From contig JAKSDA010000105.1 in NCBI GenBank assembly GCA_022360315.1, positions 1 to 47,463 of the forward strand: DNA of 47,463 nucleotides, given 5' to 3'. The notes below the pieces were generated by a model. That model had not been told where the DNA came from and made no database searches. It was given only the letters and a program-made list of their open reading frames with translations. This stretch comes from Pseudomonadota bacterium. GTDB lineage: Bacteria; Myxococcota_A; Polyangia; Haliangiales; Haliangiaceae. Shown here in pieces: positions 7,586-16,890 of the stretch; positions within the stretch are counted from its first letter, which is position 1; each line of letters begins with the position of its first letter. The translations under genes were made by a program, and so were the position numbers.

Positions 7586-10500
7586 TCAGTTGCTGTTGCA
7601 ACTCGAGCGCAGCCAGGACTGCACCGCGCTGGCTGCGCCTCGCGCGCTCGGGCCCTGGCGTTCGAAAATACCCACCGCCTTTGTAGCCAGGTCGCAGGCC
7701 CGGCGACCCGCGCGACCATCGCGAGCTGTGATCGCGCGGGCCAGGGCCCAGTACAGGTTGGCTCGGTTGCCCGGCATGCTGCCCTCGGGGATCTGGCCAA
7801 AACCCTTCTCGGCAGTCTCCAGCTCGTTCACCGCGTCAGCCACCCGACCCTGGCCGAGCATGATACGACCACGCACACTGCGCAAGAATGCCATCAGGAC
7901 CGGGTCTTTGCCCAGGATCGACTGGGCCACATCGAGGCTTGCCGAGGCCTTATCGTGGCGGCCCAGGCCGGTGGCGACTTCCGCGATATTGGCCTGGATA
8001 TAACCGATATCAATATGGTCGCCGGGCTTGTTGGCACGTTCTATGGCCAGTACCTTCTCGTACTCGGCCAGCGCCTGGGCGTGGTCGCCGCGGTCATACG
8101 CAATCGCTCCGAGCCGAGTGTGGGCGAACGCGCGCTTGCTGTGATCCTTCGAATACTCGCGCTGATAGATCTGTAGACCGCGCATGGCGAGCTGGTGAGC
8201 GCGGTCGAGATGGCCCTGCCTGCGCTCGATCTCGGCCAGTTCGAGTAGAGTCCGGCCAACCACGCTGTGCTCGGGACCGAGCTGCCGACGTTGCCTGTGC
8301 AACACCTGGTCGAGCATGTCTCGGGCCTCGTCGAGCTGACCGCGGGCCACGTACAACATGGCCAGGTCAAAACACACATCGGCGAGGTAGGGATGGTCCG
8401 GACCCACGGTGGCGCTGTACAGGTCGAGCGCACGTTGATAACGCTCATGGGCCTCGTCGAGCTGGTTGAGCCGAAGCAGGGTATTGGCCAGGTCGTGGAG
8501 ATGCGCGGCCCGGATGAAGGACGACGCGTCAGGCTGGGAATCGAGCGCAGCCAGCGCTTGGTGCTGAAGCTGCGCGGCCAGGGCAAAACGGCCATCTTTG
8601 TAATACAGCAGGCCCTGTTGACGCAATGCCTCGATGCGATGACGGGGCGGATCGCGCAACCGGCGAATCGAGGCCAGAGCTTGCCTGGACCACTCGCGGC
8701 CGCGATCGGTCGCCGGGTGATTGCGCCACGCGCTGACCACCAGCAGATTCCATATCTCGGGGACCAGTTCGTCGTGGCGCTCACCGATGGCAATATCTCT
8801 GGCCTCGAGCAGCAGATCCTCCCCCTCTTGTACCTGGCTGCGGTTGCCGTAATAGATCAAAAGGCGACCGAGCGCAGTAAGAGCTTCAGCGTAAACCGCT
8901 CGATAGGGCAGTTTTCCAGCAGCTACCCGCTGTTCGCGGGCCAGGCTGAGAGTTTCGTCGAAGCGGCCCAACAGCGCCAGGGTACGCACGCGAGCCAGCC
9001 CGCGTCGGATGGTCGCGACCTGCTCGGCGAATTCTTCGTCGGGTGGGGCCGGACCATAACGCAAGGTTTCGATGTCGCTGCACGCAGCCAGCTTGGGAAG
9101 ATCGACTGTCCCGGCCACAGCGCGTTCGACAGCGCGCGAGTCGGGTTTCTGCAACTCGATGGTCAGGGCGACAAACCCCTGCCGAGCGGTGCGCAGACAG
9201 ATCATGCGCCGGTCGAGTAACCCGGGCGATTGCACATGATGAACCCTGGTGTCCCGGCACGCCTGCACCACATCGCGCTGCCAGGTGCGGTCGTACTGGT
9301 CTAGCTGGCTATCGACTGTGCGCCAGGTAGCCGCGGCATAGGGCAGTCTGACGTGGTCGAACGCCGAGCGTATGGCAGCCCGACGCTCGGATGTCCACGG
9401 CTGGCCATGATCTGCGTCCAGAGCCCAGGTGGCTCCGATACAGGGATCGGTCGACTCGTCGCTCCTGTCGTAGAGGGCACCCACGGCGGCGAGGGATACG
9501 CCAGCCACTAGCGCAAGCGTCCACAGCGCACGGTGACCCCGCCGCATCGCCTGTTCGAGCGCATCGAGGAGCTGGCCCATGGTGGCAAAACGGCGCTCGG
9601 GATCAGGCTCGAGACCGCGCAGCAGAGTTTTGCGCACCGTATTGGGGATTGCCGAGCCGCGCGGCGGCTCGGCAATGTGGCTCTGTTCAATGGACTGGCG
9701 CAGCTGCTCGACAGTATCGCCGACAAACGGCAGCGTGCGATACAGGGCTTCGTACAGAGCCACGCAAAAGCTAAACTGGTCGCTGCGACTGTCGGCGATG
9801 TGGCCGTATAGCTGTTCGGGCGCCATATAGCGCGGCGTACCCAAAATGTGGCCGCGGGTCGTGAGGTTCACGGCGGCTTTGAGTGCCTGTGCCGGCGCAG
9901 ACGATAGATCGGATTCCATGGACAGCGTATCAGCCGTGGTCGACAGCTCGGGTTCGGCCGCTGCCCTACCTGGCGATTGTCCTGCCAGGTCGTTCGAGAG
10001 CGGAGACAGAAGCTCCGAGCTGTCGCGGGCGGAATCGCTTTCCTGCTCAGCACTGGCCATGGCCCGAGCCAGGCCGAAATCGGCGACCCGTGGCCGGCCG
10101 TCTTGCTCGACCAGAACATTGGCCGGCTTGAAGTCGCGATGGACCAGATCGGCATTGTGGGCTGCTTCGAGGCCGCGGCCAGCCCCGATGAACAGACGCA
10201 GAATCTCGCGTGCGGTGACCTGGCCCGATTCCCGGGCGTCCAGCCACTTCTCCAGGGTGGTGCCACGGACAAACTCCATGGCGATGAACACCCGGTCCTG
10301 ATACGTGCCGGCATCGTAGATTTGAATCACGTTGGGATGAGACAGCTGGGCCAGGGTTTGCGCTTCGCGCAACAGGCGCTCGTCGGCGCGGGCAGATGTG
10401 CCCAGGCCAGAACGAACCAGCTTGATCGCCACTTTGCGATCGAGATGTTCGTCATACGCGGCGTATACCTCACCCATGCCACCCGAGCCGATATGCTCGA

Positions 10501-10663
10501 GCAAGGTGAATCGGCCGATCGTGACCGCTTGCAGACCGACGCCGAAGATCGATTCGTAGACCCGCGCTTTGCGCAGCTGTCTGCTCAGTGAACCGCCCGC
10601 AACTGGGGAAGCTGCTTTGCCACCAGAGAGATTGTCCGAATCTCTGTTGTCGTTGTCGCTCAT
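7586..10663 (-). CDS. Membrane Ser/Thr protein kinase with TPR tail
   Basis: This 1,025-residue protein is a PknB-type Hanks kinase. The Gly loop GSGGMGEVY is at 59-67, the ATP-anchoring Lys in VAIK at 81, catalytic HRD at 175-177 and DFG at 195-197, with APE near 281-283, so it should be active. The stretch between DFG and APE is about 85 residues, much longer than usual, and is rich in Ser, Glu and Ala. A single transmembrane helix lies at about 379-397. The roughly 600 remaining residues carry tetratricopeptide repeats, several with the TPR pattern of small and Ala residues (for example LDEAHERYQRAL). Kinase-TM-TPR and kinase-TPR proteins are common in myxobacteria. The gene follows the ECF sigma gene by 126 bases and probably relays an envelope or protein-binding signal to it and to the downstream effectors. 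Confidence 0.93.
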   Translation of the reverse strand: MSDNDNRDSDNLSGGKAASPVAGGSLSRQLRKARVYESIFGVGLQAVTIGRFTLLEHIGSGGMGEVYAAYDEHLDRKVAIKLVRSGLGTSARADERLLREAQTLAQLSHPNVIQIYDAGTYQDRVFIAMEFVRGTTLEKWLDARESGQVTAREILRLFIGAGRGLEAAHNADLVHRDFKPANVLVEQDGRPRVADFGLARAMASAEQESDSARDSSELLSPLSNDLAGQSPGRAAAEPELSTTADTLSMESDLSSAPAQALKAAVNLTTRGHILGTPRYMAPEQLYGHIADSRSDQFSFCVALYEALYRTLPFVGDTVEQLRQSIEQSHIAEPPRGSAIPNTVRKTLLRGLEPDPERRFATMGQLLDALEQAMRRGHRALWTLALVAGVSLAAVGALYDRSDESTDPCIGATWALDADHGQPWTSERRAAIRSAFDHVRLPYAAATWRTVDSQLDQYDRTWQRDVVQACRDTRVHHVQSPGLLDRRMICLRTARQGFVALTIELQKPDSRAVERAVAGTVDLPKLAACSDIETLRYGPAPPDEEFAEQVATIRRGLARVRTLALLGRFDETLSLAREQRVAAGKLPYRAVYAEALTALGRLLIYYGNRSQVQEGEDLLLEARDIAIGERHDELVPEIWNLLVVSAWRNHPATDRGREWSRQALASIRRLRDPPRHRIEALRQQGLLYYKDGRFALAAQLQHQALAALDSQPDASSFIRAAHLHDLANTLLRLNQLDEAHERYQRALDLYSATVGPDHPYLADVCFDLAMLYVARGQLDEARDMLDQVLHRQRRQLGPEHSVVGRTLLELAEIERRQGHLDRAHQLAMRGLQIYQREYSKDHSKRAFAHTRLGAIAYDRGDHAQALAEYEKVLAIERANKPGDHIDIGYIQANIAEVATGLGRHDKASASLDVAQSILGKDPVLMAFLRSVRGRIMLGQGRVADAVNELETAEKGFGQIPEGSMPGNRANLYWALARAITARDGRAGRRACDLATKAVGIFERQGPSARGAASAVQSWLRSSCNSN

Positions 10664-10789
10664 TGATCGATTCGCGGGTCAGTGCCGCACCGGGAATGGG
10701 GACGGGCGCCTCGCTCCACTGGAGTAGTCCCTCGGCAGCTGCACTTGGATCACAACAATTCAGCCAAATATGTAAATGACTGAAATTGA

Positions 10790-11467
10790 CTAAGGTTGCC
10801 CAGGCTCTTCACCGTCGAGCAGGCGCCGGCAACTCTCGGCCCAGTCGTCGAGCCGGGTCAGAGTGGTGCGCAATAGCTCGGGCGACTGCGCCAATCGAGT
10901 CATTGCCTCCGAGAGCAACTCGCGCGCCCGGCGCAACCTGCTTTTCACCGTGCCGCTGGGTAGATCCAGAATTTCGGACATCTCCCTGACCGCCAGTTTC
11001 TCCCAATAATGCAGTTCCAGAATGACCTGGTATGCGATTGGAATATTGCGCAGCCCCTCGAGAAGAAGCCGCTGTTCGCGGCGCCGTGACACCAGCGTAC
11101 TGGGACTGTCCGACAGATCGCGCAGCGAGATCTGGTCGACGTCGATTTGCTCGCCTCTGCGGTACGTCTTGCGGAGGTGATCATTGAGGATGTTGTAGGC
11201 GATTGCAAATAGATAGGAGCGGAACTGCCTGCCCTGCTGCAGGCGATCGCGTCCCTTCACACAGGCGATCAAGGTCTCCTGTACCAGATCTCCTGGATCA
11301 CTCGATATCTTGTTTATGAAAAACCGATCGAGCACGTCGTAGTAGCGGCCGAAAAGTACCTGTCCTGCCTTTGCGTCGCCATTGCACCACTGTTCGAACA
11401 ACTCGCTATCACTGGCTTCCATGTCGTTGATTGTACTGCAAACCTCGACAGGTATGGGATTCGACAT
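10790..11467 (-). CDS. ECF-family RNA polymerase sigma factor
   Basis: The product has 225 residues. Sigma region 2 lies at about 33-100, including the polymerase-binding and -10-recognition helices (PGDLVQETLIA; FRSYLFAIAYN). Region 4, at about 133-185, has the helix-turn-helix LAVREMSEILDLPSGTVKSRLRRAR typical of -35 recognition, given here as positions about 158-182. There is no region 1.1 or 3, as expected for ECF (group 4) sigmas. I chose the ATG at 11467 because AGAGG lies about eight bases upstream; an in-frame start at 11494 would add nine residues. No anti-sigma gene is adjacent, and a kinase follows instead, which fits ECF subfamilies whose sigma is controlled by a linked Ser/Thr kinase. 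The C-terminal 40 residues form an extra helical tail. It is a likely regulator of one or both divergent operons. Confidence 0.93.
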   Translation of the reverse strand: MSNPIPVEVCSTINDMEASDSELFEQWCNGDAKAGQVLFGRYYDVLDRFFINKISSDPGDLVQETLIACVKGRDRLQQGRQFRSYLFAIAYNILNDHLRKTYRRGEQIDVDQISLRDLSDSPSTLVSRRREQRLLLEGLRNIPIAYQVILELHYWEKLAVREMSEILDLPSGTVKSRLRRARELLSEAMTRLAQSPELLRTTLTRLDDWAESCRRLLDGEEPGQP

Positions 11468-11710
11468 CGCGCCTCTAACTGAGAATCGCCCCAACCATCC
11501 AACTCCGCACAGTGGTCCGGGGCCCGAGTTGGCGGGTGCTTTTATAAGAAATTTTCTTGTATTTTTGAGGGGTTAAAATTTTGTCCCGGGGCCGGCAGCT
11601 GAGCTGACGACAGATTTTCTCTGCCTTTTTCATGATCCAAATTGCCGTCACGCGCGACCTCCCTGTTGAGTGCAGCCCTGCCGCTGCAAGCAGCGATTGA
11701 GAGGTCGCAG
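11468..11710. promoter_or_regulatory. Divergent intergenic regulatory region
   Basis: This gap of about 240 bases separates the minus-strand sigma/kinase operon from the plus-strand vWA/tubulin operon, so it should hold promoters for both. It contains a conspicuous AT-rich core at about 11538-11582 within GC-rich DNA. In that core, AAGAAA and TTTCTT form a small perfect inverted repeat around a single T. Autoregulation by the adjacent ECF sigma factor is an inference. I could not assign exact -35 and -10 elements. Confidence 0.5.
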
Positions 11711-14371
11711 ATGCCAACAATAGGAACCTGGAGTCAATGGGTACGGCGCAACCGAGCAGTCGTGCCCGTGATGGCAACCATCATGGCGCTGACAATACTG
11801 ACCGGGCCGGTGCCGGCTGCTGCTGCTACCGACCCGGGTGCTGCCAAAGAAAGTCTTGAGACCAGCGAATTGCCCAATCACTACATCGTCCTCATCGACG
11901 ACAGCGGGTCGATGAGAGATTTGATGTGGCCCAAGCGCAGGCGTTTCGAGGGGCTAGGAGATCTGGCAGTGGTCGCGCTCGAAAACACTGCCACTGCGCT
12001 GGGCAATGAGGGGGTCGATTACCAGCCCGGATTTGACCTCGTCTCGGTGGTCTTCTTCTCGCTGAAGCAGTGCAAGCCCTCGTATCGGCCGGACACGATG
12101 TTCAAGACCAGCAACGATCTCCTCGAGCTGCAAGGTCCCGGACAGGTGGCTGCCGCGATCGACAAGTTCGTCCAGCAAGGACGACAGAATGAGTCCGGAC
12201 TCTTTCAGGGCAACCACTCGCCAATAGGCATGGCTCCGCTGGCAGTCTTGCCCTACATAAGCGCCGAGTTTTCCGCGCAGCAAGAGCGCGATATCATCGA
12301 TATTGACCGACAGTTTCTGGTTGTCCTGTCGGACGGCAAATTCAATCCTATCGGGCCGGCGTTTGAATTTAGCCACTTCCGAAAGGCAGCAGCTCATATC
12401 GGAAAGACCAAGTGCGGCGGCGATTGGGCTCTCCCGAGCGACGAAGAGACCATACGCGCCAACATGGCCTGGACCCGCCGAAACTTCAATCTGTTCGGCA
12501 ACGAAAACGATTGTCTCATGGACAAGCGCCCAACCAGTGCGGCGTTATCGTGTGGTCCGGCCATGGTGAGCATTTCCGCCAAGAAAGCCAAGAAAATGGT
12601 ATTGGCTTTGTACTTCGAACTTCAGCCGAACACCACGCCACTGAAGGCATTGTTCGACACGAATTCGTCTGCGGTCGATCTCGAGCGAGCGGTGATCGCG
12701 GGACCACAACTCCGCTTGCACAGCCCGGGCTCTGGCCCGCACAAGGCTCGTCTTCTCGGCGAAGAGCGTCGCGATGGTTTTTCTATCCGGCCCGTCAAAT
12801 TAGAGCAACGGATCTGGCAGCTAAGCGGGGACCGGCGGCTACGGTGGAACAGTTCGCGGCCGGGCGACCAGAGCTGGCACCCGTCCTGGACCGATGATTC
12901 AGCTTCCGGGACAGAAAAGCAAGAGGGCGTATGGCTTGTTGCCGAGGTTGCTGAGAGCTTTGTGTTTGACAAACGAAAATTCGCCAAGACACGAGATTTC
13001 GAGAAGCTGCGTGATCTGCGCTTCGAGGTCGACTATCGGGTGCAGTATGCGCTGACGGCGCCCGATCCGGCGCCGGGGGTCCCGTATCCATTTCGCTTCG
13101 CACGCTACCAGGAGCACCTCGCGCGAGTAGCGCTGCAACCAGACGAGCACAAAACAGTGCACACATTGGCCAGCGTGCTGGGAATCTCCGAACTCACCGA
13201 TGACCGACTGCGCGAAAAAGGCGCTCCGCTCACCGGCCAGCAGATCCTGACCGCCGGCCAGATCTCGCGACAATCGCACAACGACGCGCGCTTGTACCGC
13301 ATTTTACTCGGCATCGCGACAGTGGCCGGGCTGGCTGGACTGCTCTTTTGCCCGCGGCCGCCGCGAATCGGACTCAGGACCATTTCCCATCAGAAGGACG
13401 TGCGAGTGTATATCGATTTCGAACGCCGCGCAGAAGAGCTACGTCGCGGCGACAACGGCCGAGCACAATCGCCGGACCCGGACGCCGACGACCGGACAGG
13501 TGCCGAGCCAGCCGTGGTGGTCGGCGCGTTTCGCGTCGAAAATCGGGCCTGGAGTGGGTTGCTGGGCAGACTGCTGGGAGTGAGCTGGCCGTTGCCATTT
13601 CATATCGAGCTCGCGGTGATGGAGCCGCCCGATCAGGCCCACATGAGTACGCTGATTTACGATCGGCAAAAACTCGGTGCCAGGAGCTTGCCAGTGTATC
13701 CGGAGCGAGCTGAAGACAGCGTGCATTCACGAGCCGATTATCATGTTTTCTTCGATCCCAATATGGTAATTGGCAGCGAACAGTCGGTGCCAGCAGAGGG
13801 CGAGGTGGTCGAAACCCTGCAGTTCTGTATCCGCGCGCGCCGCAAGCGGCGGTGGTGGCGGCAGGAAGTTGTCTCGCCGGTCATGCAGGTCCAGATCCAT
13901 CTGGTGCCTGAAGAACCGGAGCCCATCGTCGAGGTCAGTGACCCGGAGGGACAAAGACACTCACCGAGCCAGATCGAGCACAATCACGAGAAGAACGTGG
14001 TCGCGGCCATCGTGTGGATTGAATCCGACGCTCATTTCCGGTTCTCGCGTCCCATCGACGTCGAGCTCGCCCTGTCGGGCGAAAAGGAGGTCAGGACCCA
14101 TAACGGCAGCGGCCTGGCCTGGCAACCGTGCCCGGGTGCGTTTTGTTTCTCTCGGTTACTGCATTACATGGACCCGACGACGGACGACCACGAACAGGTC
14201 GAGCCGGCTGCCAGGGCCAGTGCAAAAGACGCGATCAAACTCGACGGTATCCACTACGGTGACAGATTCGCCCTGTATGTGGAGGCCTCGACCAGGGCCG
14301 AGGCCGGAACAACCGGTCTCGGCAACCCCATCGCAAACCAGGAAGAGTATCGACTCGAGGTGCTGTGGTGA
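11711..14371 (+). CDS. Membrane-anchored von Willebrand factor A (vWA) domain protein
   Basis: The product has 886 residues. An N-terminal signal or anchor helix (about 15-39) precedes a vWA domain whose metal-binding MIDAS motif is intact as D63-D-S65-G-S67, with a later DGK segment. A second membrane helix lies at about 530-548, so the vWA half is predicted to be periplasmic and the C-terminal 330 residues cytoplasmic. That C-terminal part is beta-rich and of unknown family. I chose the ATG at 11711 because GAGAGG lies a few bases upstream and a signal-like segment follows. vWA domains bind protein ligands through a divalent metal ion. This is the first gene of the long operon, and its end overlaps the next start (GTGA), which indicates coupled translation. 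Confidence 0.88.
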   Translation: MPTIGTWSQWVRRNRAVVPVMATIMALTILTGPVPAAAATDPGAAKESLETSELPNHYIVLIDDSGSMRDLMWPKRRRFEGLGDLAVVALENTATALGNEGVDYQPGFDLVSVVFFSLKQCKPSYRPDTMFKTSNDLLELQGPGQVAAAIDKFVQQGRQNESGLFQGNHSPIGMAPLAVLPYISAEFSAQQERDIIDIDRQFLVVLSDGKFNPIGPAFEFSHFRKAAAHIGKTKCGGDWALPSDEETIRANMAWTRRNFNLFGNENDCLMDKRPTSAALSCGPAMVSISAKKAKKMVLALYFELQPNTTPLKALFDTNSSAVDLERAVIAGPQLRLHSPGSGPHKARLLGEERRDGFSIRPVKLEQRIWQLSGDRRLRWNSSRPGDQSWHPSWTDDSASGTEKQEGVWLVAEVAESFVFDKRKFAKTRDFEKLRDLRFEVDYRVQYALTAPDPAPGVPYPFRFARYQEHLARVALQPDEHKTVHTLASVLGISELTDDRLREKGAPLTGQQILTAGQISRQSHNDARLYRILLGIATVAGLAGLLFCPRPPRIGLRTISHQKDVRVYIDFERRAEELRRGDNGRAQSPDPDADDRTGAEPAVVVGAFRVENRAWSGLLGRLLGVSWPLPFHIELAVMEPPDQAHMSTLIYDRQKLGARSLPVYPERAEDSVHSRADYHVFFDPNMVIGSEQSVPAEGEVVETLQFCIRARRKRRWWRQEVVSPVMQVQIHLVPEEPEPIVEVSDPEGQRHSPSQIEHNHEKNVVAAIVWIESDAHFRFSRPIDVELALSGEKEVRTHNGSGLAWQPCPGAFCFSRLLHYMDPTTDDHEQVEPAARASAKDAIKLDGIHYGDRFALYVEASTRAEAGTTGLGNPIANQEEYRLEVLW

Positions 14372-16890
14372 AAAGCAATCCGCTGGCAAGACGCTGTACT
14401 CATCGTGTCACTGTGTTCAAGGACAGCCGCCGGACCGAATACGCCGTGGCACTCAACACCAGTCTGGCCACTCATGCCCGATACAGCGGCATGGGCAGTG
14501 GCCACATCGAGCTAAGAGAAACTCCATGCGACGTGGATCTCTACGATGAGAGCCGTCAGCCCTACTGCCTGGCGATCTTGACCATTAAAAACAGTACCGG
14601 CCAGGGCGACGGATACCTGGAATACCACATGGCCGCGCCCGAGCTGGTCGATCCTCGAAACCTTGTACGCACCGACGGGCGGCCCGCACTCGCCATGTCG
14701 ATCGAGTCGGCCGGGCATCCCGACCGACAACCCGCCGATGAGTTGGACCGCGGCGAGCGGTCGGGACGAATCTGCGACGGAGGTGCCCCGGTAACCGTAC
14801 GGCTGCTGCTGTGCCGGGATCGCGTCAACAGCATGTCCGGCAAACAAGCCTCGATATCGGCCACTACTCAGCTTCGTCTCACGACCTATCCCGACGGCAA
14901 CGAGAAAAACCTCGACGACACCATCTCCATCGCGGTTAACTTCCGGGTTCGTCGTTACTTCGGCAGGCTGCGGCTCGCCGCCGTCGACTTTGGCACCTCT
15001 GCAGTCGCGGTCGCGCTCTACCGCGGCGACGGCGAGATCGCGATGCTCGACCTGCAGGAGCCGTATATGCGCCGAAGCGACGACAGACGCAACAGCGAGG
15101 CCGGTACGCCGTATATTCCCAGCGCCTCGGTGATCGCCACCGAACCCCAGGTGCCCGGACATCGGGAGTTTCTCGAGCTCCCCGCCGAGACCAAGACCGT
15201 CCGGACCAACCCCGAGAGAGTGTTGTTTGCGCTCAAATCACTGATCGGAACCGGCCATTCCAGGGTCGTCTTCGAGCAGGGAATCGACTATCTCGACCGC
15301 GACAAAAATCGAATTACCGCCAAGTCGTTACCGGTGTGGGACTGCCTGCGCAGTGCTTTCTCCCGAGTTACCGATACGCACGTGCGGCCAGCTCTGAAGC
15401 GGAGTGTGGGCAAGGACCGCATCAGTCGGGTGGCGATCACTCATCCCAACACATTCACCCTGTTTCAGCAGGAGCAACTTCGAGAGCTGGCCTCTGAGCT
15501 GTTTCCCGATGCGCTCGAGATCTATCTGATCAGCGAGTCCGATGCGGCTGCGTTTGCTTGCCTGATCGACAAGCAGATCGCCGCAGCGGGCAACGTTCCG
15601 GACCGCGAGACCCTGCTGGTCTACGACATGGGAGCCGGTACTCTCGACCTCTCGCTCATCGACGTCACCTGGGACAGGCCGACCGGGCGGCCGGCAGTGC
15701 TCGATATTCGCGACCGTCTCGGCGTGCCCATGGCGGGCAACCGATTGACCGAGCTCGTCGCCCGCCACGTCGATCGGCGACTGAATGAGCTGCGCAAGCT
15801 CCACCCCGAACAAGTGACCAGGTACCGGACATTTGTCGCTCACAAGACGCCTGGCCGCGATGAGCTATCGCGTCTGCGCAACAGTCTGATCGACCTGCGC
15901 GAGTCGATTCTTCGCTTCAAGAAGACCTTGCATCGCGGCGGCAAACAGCCCATTGAGGTGAGCCGCGAGGGCGATTCCTTTTTTGCCGACTTCCAATCTG
16001 TCGACGAGATTCCGGGCCAGCCCATTATCCAGTCACGATCGGGCTGGTACCAGCTCATGGTCGACTCGGCACATCTGGCGGAGGACGAGGAGCTGAGCGA
16101 ATTTCTCGACTACGTTGCCACCGACGTGGTGCTCGATTTTCTCGGCAACAACAAGTTCGAGTTTGTCGGAGGAGGTCCAGACGGGCAGAGCCGACAGGTC
16201 GGCCCCGGCCAGATCGATACTCTCATCATCACCGGGCGGTCGTCGATGTGGCCGGGGCTGCACCAGCGCATCCTGGCCAACTTTGCCGGCCCGCCGCCCG
16301 AGGTCCCTCAGATCAGTCGCCAGCGACTCAAAGACGCAGTGGTCATGGGGGCGGCCGAGTGCTTCGGCACTGGTCGCCAGGGCACGGTCATTCGAGATAC
16401 CAATATAAACGGCCACTACGCGCTCAGCTACTACGACCGGTCGATCAACCGGTACCGCCGGCATTATCTATTCGCCGACCGGTCGCAGTGGAAGAGCACG
16501 ACCAGGCGACTCGGGCCGGTCGAACGACAGGTGTACATGCCCCACGGAACTGGCACACTGGAGCTACCCACCTCGGACACCATTCAACTGGTCTGCACCC
16601 CGACCCGGGATGCAGACGCGGACTATACCAGCTGGCGCAGAGGATATATCGCCAATGCCTCGCCTATGCTGCCGTTGACCGACCTCTTTACCAGCGACCT
16701 GCCGCCCAACCAGTGCATCGTGGAGTACCAAGCCTCGGTATCGGAAGACAGCAAACTGTCGGTTGTTCTGCGCTGTCCGGCCAACAATCGCTCGATGCGC
16801 ATCGTAGCATCGCGCACGGCCTCGGGCACGACAGCGCGGCCGTGGCCTATGGGTGAAACCATCCTCGAGCCCCGGAGCGCGGGCAAATGA
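14368..16890 (+). CDS. Hsp70/actin-fold (ASKHA) ATPase with N-terminal beta domain
   Basis: This 840-residue protein starts at a GTG in a GTGA overlap with the previous stop. Residues 1-200 are mostly beta and unassigned. The ASKHA ATPase core follows: phosphate-1 loop DFGTSAVAV (207-215), phosphate-2 loop DMGAGTLDLS (420-429), and adenosine loop ITGRSSMWPG (about 621-630). A segment VAITHPNTFT and LISESDAAAFA before phosphate-2 match the Hsp70 pattern closely. The typical DnaK substrate-binding domain is not evident. The last 180 residues are beta-rich and unrecognised. No membrane segment is seen, so it should act in the cytoplasm. Hsp70-like ATPases act as chaperones or as filament or assembly factors. 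In this operon it may assemble or remodel the tubulin-like proteins (inference). Confidence 0.88.
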   Translation: MKSNPLARRCTHRVTVFKDSRRTEYAVALNTSLATHARYSGMGSGHIELRETPCDVDLYDESRQPYCLAILTIKNSTGQGDGYLEYHMAAPELVDPRNLVRTDGRPALAMSIESAGHPDRQPADELDRGERSGRICDGGAPVTVRLLLCRDRVNSMSGKQASISATTQLRLTTYPDGNEKNLDDTISIAVNFRVRRYFGRLRLAAVDFGTSAVAVALYRGDGEIAMLDLQEPYMRRSDDRRNSEAGTPYIPSASVIATEPQVPGHREFLELPAETKTVRTNPERVLFALKSLIGTGHSRVVFEQGIDYLDRDKNRITAKSLPVWDCLRSAFSRVTDTHVRPALKRSVGKDRISRVAITHPNTFTLFQQEQLRELASELFPDALEIYLISESDAAAFACLIDKQIAAAGNVPDRETLLVYDMGAGTLDLSLIDVTWDRPTGRPAVLDIRDRLGVPMAGNRLTELVARHVDRRLNELRKLHPEQVTRYRTFVAHKTPGRDELSRLRNSLIDLRESILRFKKTLHRGGKQPIEVSREGDSFFADFQSVDEIPGQPIIQSRSGWYQLMVDSAHLAEDEELSEFLDYVATDVVLDFLGNNKFEFVGGGPDGQSRQVGPGQIDTLIITGRSSMWPGLHQRILANFAGPPPEVPQISRQRLKDAVVMGAAECFGTGRQGTVIRDTNINGHYALSYYDRSINRYRRHYLFADRSQWKSTTRRLGPVERQVYMPHGTGTLELPTSDTIQLVCTPTRDADADYTSWRRGYIANASPMLPLTDLFTSDLPPNQCIVEYQASVSEDSKLSVVLRCPANNRSMRIVASRTASGTTARPWPMGETILEPRSAGK

